Source of the DNA: Pseudomonadota bacterium
GTDB lineage: Bacteria > Desulfobacterota > Desulfovibrionia > Desulfovibrionales > Desulfovibrionaceae
Length of the DNA: 11,081 bases
Reading direction: 5' to 3'
Assembly: GCA_023435825.1 (NCBI GenBank)
Contig: JAEZMB010000201.1
Span: 1-11,081 of the forward strand
Made by a program: the position numbers and the translations under genes. Under the pieces are notes generated by a model. That model saw nothing but the letters and a program-made list of their open reading frames with translations. It was not told where the DNA came from and did not search any database. Position 1 is the first letter of the stretch; each line of letters opens with the position of its first letter. Positions 6,256 through 11,081 of this stretch are shown here, in pieces.

Positions 6256-6759
6256 TCAGTCCGGGCCGATGAACCGGTCGTCGGAGCGCGTATCGCCCAC
6301 GGTTTGGCCGCGTCCTTCCAGCCAGCCGCTGCGCACCGGGCCGGCCGGGGCGTCGAAGGCCGGGGCATAGGGCTTGATGTCGAGTAGCGGCGTGCCGTCG
6401 AGCATGTCCGCGCCGCGAACGGTCAGCACGTTGCCCGCAACCGACACCACCTCCACCACGGACAGGCCGATGGGATTGGGCCGTTTGGGGGCGCGGGTGG
6501 CGAAAAGGCCGCGCGGCGTGTCGTCGAGATAGGGCGTCACCGTGGTCTTGTAGCCCGAGGATTCGTGGAAGCAGTAAATGAGGTAGACGTGGGAAAAGCC
6601 GTCCACGTCGGCCAGGGCCGGGGCCAGTTCGGGGTCAATCTCCACCCGGCCCAGGCTCTCCCTGGCCCCGCCGGGCTGGATGGGCATGCCTTCGAGGGCG
6701 GCGTAGGGCGTGCGGATCACACCGATGGGACGCAGGGCGATGGAGGTTTCCGGGGACAT
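6256..6759 (-). CDS. trmO: TrmO/TsaA-type tRNA methyltransferase
   Basis: A 167-aa member of the TrmO (UPF0066, formerly TsaA or VirR-like) family. In E. coli, TrmO uses S-adenosylmethionine to N6-methylate the t6A modification at position 37 of threonine tRNA; this cytoplasmic enzyme has a small beta-barrel fold. Visible signatures: 'RPIGVIRTPY' (10-19), 'DVDGFSHVYLIYCFH' (51-65), the family hallmark 'GLFATRAPKRPNPIGLS' (84-100) and 'LDGTPLLDIKPY' (120-131). The protein ends about 35 residues after this, so it has the catalytic barrel but not the extra C-terminal domain of the longer (about 235 aa) E. coli enzyme. AGGAG lies about 8 nt before the ATG. It is 12 nt downstream of the membrane-protein gene and probably co-transcribed. 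Family assignment is firm; the exact tRNA substrate is inferred. Confidence 0.93.
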   Translation of the reverse strand: MSPETSIALRPIGVIRTPYAALEGMPIQPGGARESLGRVEIDPELAPALADVDGFSHVYLIYCFHESSGYKTTVTPYLDDTPRGLFATRAPKRPNPIGLSVVEVVSVAGNVLTVRGADMLDGTPLLDIKPYAPAFDAPAGPVRSGWLEGRGQTVGDTRSDDRFIGPD

Positions 6760-6771
6760 GGCGATCTCCTG

Positions 6772-7617
6772 TTACGCCTCGGCCTCGAAGGCTTCGCTGG
6801 CCCGGGACACGCCATAAGCCATGGCCATGGCCGCGATGCCGATGGCCGGGGCGTAGTAGGCCGGCGCAGCCAGGGCGAAGCGGATGAGCAGGGTGGCCAG
6901 GGCGAAGCCGGAATTGCGGAAGACCGAATGGAAGGCCGGCTGATAGGTGTGGGACAACAGCACGATGAAGATGTCGCTGAAGATGAGCACGGTATAGAAC
7001 ACCGAGAAAAACGGGTAGAGGTGGCCGGTGGTCATGCCCTGCCAGCCGATCCAGGCTCCGTAGGCGAGAAACGCCAGCAGCAGGCAGAAGGCCAGGAACT
7101 TCTTCGTGGCCACGAAGGGATAGAGCCACGGCCCCTTTTTGCCCTGGGCGCGCTTGCGGTAGCGGCGGTAGTACAGGCCAAGGCCCATGAACACGATCAG
7201 CGCGCCGGCCCCGTCGGCCAGCATGGGCAACAGCACGTCCACGGCCTCTATGAGGATGATGGGTTCGTGCAGGTGGACGAGTTCCTTGAAGGCGTCGCGC
7301 AGCAGGATCAGGCACAACACCTCGAACTGCTTGCCCAGCGATTTGGTCACCGAACAGGGCAAAACGAAGATGAGGTCCACGACTTCCTGGATCAGCACCA
7401 GGGTGAAGGCCAGGTTGATGGCGTAGAAATGGGACAGGGGGGTCATGCGGGCCAGAAACGGCGGCAACAGTCCCCGGATGTTGAGTTCGATGCCGATAAG
7501 GCCGATGAGAAAGGCCACGACCTGGCTGACGGCCACGACGCGGCGGGTTTTGGGGTGCTCCCAGAAGGAGTGCAGGGGGTCGAAGAGATCGGTGGCGATT
7601 TCGTAAAACGTGCTCAT
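6772..7617 (-). CDS. Multi-pass integral membrane protein, unknown function
   Basis: A 281-aa protein with about six or seven hydrophobic segments, near residues 27-47, 64-87, 119-149, 174-192, 201-221, 234-255 and 256-271. Between the second and third lies an amphipathic stretch (about 90-118) with 'FEVLCLILLRDAFKELVHLHE'. A basic cytoplasmic-type loop (RRYRKRAQGKKG, 151-162) follows the third. Several acidic residues sit inside hydrophobic segments (E78, D81, E124, D127, D135), which is uncommon and suggests ion or proton handling or a charged interface. I do not recognise a family; the alternating six-helix appearance recalls ion-channel voltage-sensor modules but no selectivity filter is evident. 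Start at 7617 has AGGA about 8 nt upstream. It is the first gene of a pair with trmO; a functional link with tRNA modification is not apparent. Confidence 0.8.
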   Translation of the reverse strand: MSTFYEIATDLFDPLHSFWEHPKTRRVVAVSQVVAFLIGLIGIELNIRGLLPPFLARMTPLSHFYAINLAFTLVLIQEVVDLIFVLPCSVTKSLGKQFEVLCLILLRDAFKELVHLHEPIILIEAVDVLLPMLADGAGALIVFMGLGLYYRRYRKRAQGKKGPWLYPFVATKKFLAFCLLLAFLAYGAWIGWQGMTTGHLYPFFSVFYTVLIFSDIFIVLLSHTYQPAFHSVFRNSGFALATLLIRFALAAPAYYAPAIGIAAMAMAYGVSRASEAFEAEA

Positions 7618-7778
7618 GGGGTATTCCTGGCAGGCTTATGCACCAAGCCCCCCTGAAAGGGAAGCCTCTTTTGCGTCAGGCGCTTGCCATGGGCCGTGGG
7701 TTGCGTCATATATGGTCAAGCGTCGTCTCTCCTGTATGCGCCGTCCGACGCCGCCAGACAAACGCCCTGGAGAGGTTC
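7618..7778. other. Divergent intergenic region upstream of the chemoreceptor
   Basis: About 160 bp between the minus-strand membrane-protein gene and the plus-strand chemoreceptor; it must hold both promoters. A possible plus-strand sigma-70-like pair is TTGCCA (7684-7689) and CATATA or TATATG (7707-7714) with 17-19 nt spacing, a weak match. A short hairpin CCCT-GAA-AGGG lies near 7652-7662. The chemoreceptor frame stays open through this region from 7638, but there is no ribosome binding site there and the translation is not protein-like, so it is treated as non-coding. Confidence 0.4.
7769..7775 (+). promoter_or_regulatory. Ribosome binding site deciding the chemoreceptor start
   Basis: GGAGAGG, with its GGAG core 6 nt before the ATG at 7779. 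The in-frame ATG at 7638 has no comparable site. With the 7779 start the protein begins MKAPRDWSISLKIALVF, the usual short cytoplasmic N-terminus just before the first membrane helix. Confidence 0.8.
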
Positions 7779-10433
7779 ATGAAAGCACCGCGCGACTGGT
7801 CCATCAGCCTCAAGATCGCCCTTGTCTTCATTGCCATGCTGACGGCCCTGTCGGGCTTCACCATGCTCTATTTCCTCTACGAGCTCGGCCAATACCGCGA
7901 GACAAGCGGCGTCGAACTGCGCAACCGGCTCATGGCCGAGGCCAAGGACCGGCAACGCGAGGACGTCAACCAGGCCTACGCCGTCATCAAGTATTTCTAC
8001 GACGTTTCCCAGGACGACGCGGCGCTCAAAAAGCGCGCCCACGACCATTTGAAGGCCGTGGTGGATGCGGTCGTGGGCCAGGCCAAGGCCTATTACGATG
8101 CCCACAAGGACGCCATGCCCCGCGAGGAGATCGAGGCGCAAGTGAAGGCCATGGTCCGACAGGCCCGCTTCGACGGCGACAACTACATCTGGATCAACGA
8201 CCTGACCCCCCGCATGGTCATGCACCCGACCCAGCCGGCCCTGGAAGGCAAGGACATCTCGGGCTACCGCGACCCCAAGGGCACGGCCCTTTTCCAGGAA
8301 ATGGTCAAGGTCGCCAAGGACAAGGGCCAGGGCATGGTGGCCTACATGTGGGACAAGCCCGGGGCGAAAAACGATCCCAAGCCCAAGGTTTCCTATGTGC
8401 GCCTTTTGCCCGAGTTGGGCTGGATCTTCGGGTCCGGGGCCTGGGTCGAGGACGAGACGGCCCGGCTGCAGGCCGAAGCCAAGGCCCAGCTGTCCAAGAT
8501 GCGCCTGCTCGACGGCAACTATTTCTTCCTCTACGACAATACCCGGCCCATCCCGCGTGTGGTCATGCATCCCATCCGGCCGGATTTCGACGGCAAGGTC
8601 CTGGATTCGGCCCAATTCGACAAAGCCACGTCCATGAGTCCGGGCGCGGACGCCGCCGCGGTTGCCTATCCCGGCGGCAAGACCAACATCGCCACGGCCA
8701 TGGCCGACGCCGTGGCCGCCACGGGCGAAGGCTACGTGACCTATTCCTGGCCCAAGCCCGTCTCCGGAGGCGGCGAAACCAGCGAAGCCTATCCCAAGCT
8801 CAGCTACGTCAAACTGTTCAAGCCCTGGAACTGGATCGTGGGCATGGGCGACTACGTGGACGGCATCGACCGTGACGTGGCCAAGGAGGCCGCCCAGCTC
8901 GACCAGGCCGTGCGGGCCATCGTCGTCAAGCTCGTCCTGTTCTCGGCCGTCTTCCTCGTCGGCATGGCCGTTTTGTGCCTGGTGCTGGTCCGGCGGCTGC
9001 TCAACCGCCCGATCTCGGCCATCGTCTCCTATGCCGACCAGGTGGCCGGCGGCGACCTGGCCGCCGCCCCCGCCTCGGGGCTGACCGCCGAGATGGCCAG
9101 CCTGGCCGCCTCCATCAGCGCCATGGTGGACCACCTCAAGACCGAACTGGAATTCGCCAAGGGCATCCTCAACTCCGTCACCCTGCCCTGCGTGGTGGCC
9201 GCCCCGGACGGCAAGATCACCCTGGTCAACCGCTGGCTGGCCCACTTCCTGGGCGAGAAAAAAGAACCCGAGGCCTACGTCGGCCGCCATATGAACGACG
9301 TGTTCGCCAGCCACGCCATCGTCGCCCAGGTTCTTGGCGACGTCATGAGCCGCCGGGAAATCATGACCAACGTGGAATACGACGGGCACTACGCCTGGGG
9401 CGAGCGCTTCTTCATCAAGATCGACGCCGCGCCCATCAGCGACGGGGCCGGACGTATGCTCGGGGTCTTCGCCATGCTGGCCACGCTGACCAAGGTCCGG
9501 CTGCAGCAGGAAGCCCTGGCCGAACAGAACAGGCTCATCGCCGCCGCCGCCAACACCGCCGAAGGCATCTCGGCCAAGGTGGCCGACAACGCCCGCGATC
9601 TGGCCGAACGCATCGACCGCACCAACGAAGGCGTGTCCTACCAGCGCCAACGCAGCATTGAAACGGCCACGGCCATGGAGGAGATGAACGCCTCGGTGCT
9701 GGAAGTGGCCCAAAACGCCGGCCTGGCCGCCGGCAGCGCCGACGAGGCCAAGGAGAAGGCCCGCCAAGGTTCCGACATGGTCCGTCAGGTGGTGGCCGCC
9801 ATCGAGGACGTCAAGGCCATGGCCGAGACCCTTCGCGGCGACATGGCCGAACTCGACAAGACCGCCGAGAACATCGGCCGCGTGCTGGAGGTCATCTCCG
9901 ACATCGCTGACCAGACCAACTTGCTGGCCTTAAACGCCGCCATCGAAGCCGCCCGGGCCGGCGACGCCGGACGGGGATTTGCCGTGGTGGCCGACGAGGT
10001 GCGAAAGCTCGCCGAAAAAACCATGACCGCCACCCGCGAGGTCGGCCAGGCCATCACCGCCGTGCAGCAGGCCGCCAGGCGCGGCAACCAGGAAACCGTC
10101 CGGGCCGCCGAAGCCGTGTCGCGCAGCACCGATCTGGCCGAAGCCGCCGGCGAAGCCCTGGCCGCCATCGTCGGCATGGTCGACAGCACCGCCGATCAGG
10201 TCCGGGCCATCGCCACCGCCGCCGAACAGCAATCGGCCACGGCCGCCGAGATCAGCCGGGCCACCGAGGAAGTCAGCCGCATCGCCGAAGACATCCGGGC
10301 CGGCATGGACGCCTCGGTGGACGCCGTGCGCGGACTCAACGACGAAACCCGGGAACTTGGCCAACTCATCGAACACATGCAGACCAGCGCCGGGGACGAA
10401 ACCGACGGCCAGCCGCGCCGCCTGCCGTCTTGA
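7779..10433 (+). CDS. Membrane chemoreceptor: two Cache-like modules, HAMP, PAS, MCP signalling domain
   Basis: An 884-aa methyl-accepting chemotaxis protein that would sense a ligand outside the inner membrane and control a CheA kinase. Order: TM1 at 12-34; periplasmic region about 35-380 with two Cache-type modules, the first with YIWINDL (136-142), VMHP (147-150) and GWIFGSGAWVED (214-225), the second with YFFLYDN (248-254), VMHP (262-265) and WNWIVGMGDYVD (350-361); TM2 at about 385-404; HAMP about 405-457; PAS about 458-575 (ILNSVTLPCVVAAPDGKITL); then a long coiled-coil signalling domain to about 870. The hairpin tip is canonical (IADQTNLLALNAAIEAARAG, from 709), followed by GRGFAVVADEVRKLAEKT. 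The C-terminus (DGQPRRLPS) lacks an NWETF-type CheR/CheB tether. The ligand is unknown; Cache modules of this kind commonly bind small carboxylates or amino acids. A response-regulator gene follows after 27 nt. Confidence 0.95.
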   Translation: MKAPRDWSISLKIALVFIAMLTALSGFTMLYFLYELGQYRETSGVELRNRLMAEAKDRQREDVNQAYAVIKYFYDVSQDDAALKKRAHDHLKAVVDAVVGQAKAYYDAHKDAMPREEIEAQVKAMVRQARFDGDNYIWINDLTPRMVMHPTQPALEGKDISGYRDPKGTALFQEMVKVAKDKGQGMVAYMWDKPGAKNDPKPKVSYVRLLPELGWIFGSGAWVEDETARLQAEAKAQLSKMRLLDGNYFFLYDNTRPIPRVVMHPIRPDFDGKVLDSAQFDKATSMSPGADAAAVAYPGGKTNIATAMADAVAATGEGYVTYSWPKPVSGGGETSEAYPKLSYVKLFKPWNWIVGMGDYVDGIDRDVAKEAAQLDQAVRAIVVKLVLFSAVFLVGMAVLCLVLVRRLLNRPISAIVSYADQVAGGDLAAAPASGLTAEMASLAASISAMVDHLKTELEFAKGILNSVTLPCVVAAPDGKITLVNRWLAHFLGEKKEPEAYVGRHMNDVFASHAIVAQVLGDVMSRREIMTNVEYDGHYAWGERFFIKIDAAPISDGAGRMLGVFAMLATLTKVRLQQEALAEQNRLIAAAANTAEGISAKVADNARDLAERIDRTNEGVSYQRQRSIETATAMEEMNASVLEVAQNAGLAAGSADEAKEKARQGSDMVRQVVAAIEDVKAMAETLRGDMAELDKTAENIGRVLEVISDIADQTNLLALNAAIEAARAGDAGRGFAVVADEVRKLAEKTMTATREVGQAITAVQQAARRGNQETVRAAEAVSRSTDLAEAAGEALAAIVGMVDSTADQVRAIATAAEQQSATAAEISRATEEVSRIAEDIRAGMDASVDAVRGLNDETRELGQLIEHMQTSAGDETDGQPRRLPS

Positions 10434-10460
10434 CCCTCAAAAGCCCAAGGAGCATCGCCC

Positions 10461-10826
10461 GTGGCCCGAATCCTCATCGTCGACGACGCCGCCATCACCC
10501 GCACCATGCTGCGCGGCATCCTGGAAAAAGCCGGCCACCAGGTGGCCGAGGCCGCCGACGGCGACGCCGCCATCGCCGCCTTCCGCGAAACTCCGGCCCA
10601 GGCCGCCTTCGTCGACATCTTCATGCCCGGCAAGGAAGGCTTGGCCACCATCAAGGAATTGCTCGAACTGGCCCCAAGCCTGCCCATCATCGCCATGAGC
10701 GCCGGCAGCACCTTTACCGACACCGAAACCCTGGGCTGGGCCAAAAGCTATGGCGCGAAATACACCCTGCCCAAACCCCTGGCCGCCGCTGCCGTGCTGG
10801 AGACGTTGGGGCAGATATTTAAGTAG
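10461..10826 (+). CDS. Single-domain CheY-like response regulator
   Basis: A 121-aa receiver domain with no output domain. All key residues are present: the acidic pair D8/D9, phospho-acceptor D52 (FVDIFMPG), S80 at the conserved Ser/Thr site (IIAMSAG) and K105 in KPL; Y101 or nearby aromatic residues may serve as the switch. The start is GTG with AAGGAG 8 nt upstream (10446-10452 region). It follows the chemoreceptor stop by 27 nt, so the two are most likely one operon, with this protein receiving phosphate from a CheA encoded elsewhere. It could act on the flagellar motor, as a phosphate sink, or in another pathway; the sequence alone does not tell. The sequence resembles stand-alone Desulfovibrio receivers (ILIVDDAAITRTMLRGIL) more than E. 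coli CheY. Confidence 0.92.
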   Translation: MARILIVDDAAITRTMLRGILEKAGHQVAEAADGDAAIAAFRETPAQAAFVDIFMPGKEGLATIKELLELAPSLPIIAMSAGSTFTDTETLGWAKSYGAKYTLPKPLAAAAVLETLGQIFK

Positions 10827-10850
10827 GTGAGGGGAAGAGGATGCGGAAGA

Positions 10851-10913
10851 GGAAGAGCGGGCGCTGCCCGCACCCGGGGGGGGGGGGGGGGGGGCCGGGG
10901 CCCCCCCCCCCCC
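10851..10913 (+). repeat. Hairpin repeat running into G and C homopolymers
   Basis: Starting 24 nt after the response-regulator stop: GCGGGC-GCT-GCCCGC hairpin (10857-10871), then 19 G (10876-10894), CC, GGGG (10897-10900) and 13 C (10901-10913). The first part resembles the GGGCGCTGCCC unit of the repeat in the portal gene. The hairpin may act as terminator of the chemoreceptor operon. The G and C tracts are mutually complementary and highly error-prone for sequencing and assembly, so the tract lengths should not be trusted. Confidence 0.7.
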
Positions 10914-10960
10914 ACGCACCGACCAGTTGAGTGCGGCCCGCGACGGGGGCGCGAGCGTCG

Positions 10961-11081
10961 TCAAACCCGGGGCGGGCGTATCTTCCGGATGACCGTCGCG
11001 TGGATGGACCCGATCGGGACCGGGCCGAACAGCCGCGAGTCGAAGCCCTCGCTGTCACCCAGCACGACGATCATCCCGGCG
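10961..11081 (-). CDS. C-terminal end of an S26-type signal peptidase-like protein (partial)
   Basis: A minus-strand frame entering from the right edge with a stop at 10963-10961; 39 residues are visible. They include VLGDSEGFDSRLFGPVP, which matches box E of type I signal peptidases (GD(N/S)...DSRxxGPV), followed by the usual closing beta segment and 'IRKIRP' ending. S26 proteases are membrane-anchored serine/lysine enzymes that cleave signal peptides or mature selected proteins; the catalytic Ser and Lys would lie outside the window. The fragment lies beyond the G/C homopolymer and may not belong to the same genome as the rest. High G/C third positions and ending style are reminiscent of actinobacterial S26 proteins, which is an impression only. 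Confidence 0.65.
   Translation of the reverse strand, partial: AGMIVVLGDSEGFDSRLFGPVPIGSIHATVIRKIRPPRV

Noticed and set aside
7638..7778. Upstream extension of the chemoreceptor frame to an ATG at 7638
   Set aside because: No ribosome binding site, an extension of 47 residues rich in Arg and unlike receptor N-termini, and a good GGAGAGG before the ATG at 7779 with a normal start before TM1.
7716..9767. Long minus-strand open frame (683 codons) opposite the chemoreceptor
   Set aside because: Gly/His/Val-rich antisense shadow typical of high-GC genes; the plus-strand frame has complete, recognisable domains.
10819..11058. Minus-strand open frame across the homopolymer at the right end
   Set aside because: It translates the G/C tracts into Gly/Pro runs and is Arg/Ser-rich; another frame of the same strand gives the signal peptidase box E signature instead.

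Overview
The window is about 11 kb of very GC-rich DNA with strong C/G third-position bias and dense Shine-Dalgarno-led genes. Gene content and style suggest a deltaproteobacterial sulfate reducer of the Desulfovibrionaceae (Solidesulfovibrio/Desulfovibrio type). This assignment is an inference from composition, the chemoreceptor style and the repeat family, not from a search.

Left half (1-5411, minus strand): a head-morphogenesis operon of a tailed phage, prophage remnant or gene-transfer-agent-like element. In transcription order (right to left) it encodes a 110-aa double-CxxC protein, the portal (583 aa), an FmdB-type zinc-ribbon protein (122 aa), a scaffold-like protein (191 aa), the major capsid protein (323 aa), a decoration-like protein (239 aa) and the start of a further structural protein that runs off base 1. 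Each has a recognisable ribosome binding site. No terminase, integrase or attachment site is visible, and the operon begins directly next to apparently host genes.

Middle (5412-7778): a 240-bp divergent intergenic region; a small single-pass membrane coiled-coil protein on the plus strand (138 aa); a strong bidirectional terminator; then a minus-strand pair, a multi-pass membrane protein of unknown function (281 aa) followed 12 nt later by a TrmO/TsaA-type tRNA methyltransferase. Another divergent intergenic region follows.

Right (7779-10826, plus strand): a two-gene chemosensory unit, a membrane chemoreceptor with two Cache-like modules, HAMP, PAS and a methyl-accepting signalling domain (884 aa), followed 27 nt later by a single-domain CheY-like response regulator (121 aa, GTG start).

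Right end (10851-11081): a hairpin repeat runs into 19 G, CC, GGGG and 13 C, after which a truncated minus-strand reading frame shows the box E signature of type I signal peptidases. The homopolymer junction and the change of content make an assembly chimera, or at least a badly resolved repeat, a serious possibility. The most notable points are this junction, a palindromic repeat that supplies the portal C-terminus, the phage head operon lacking terminase, and the uncharacterised membrane proteins.
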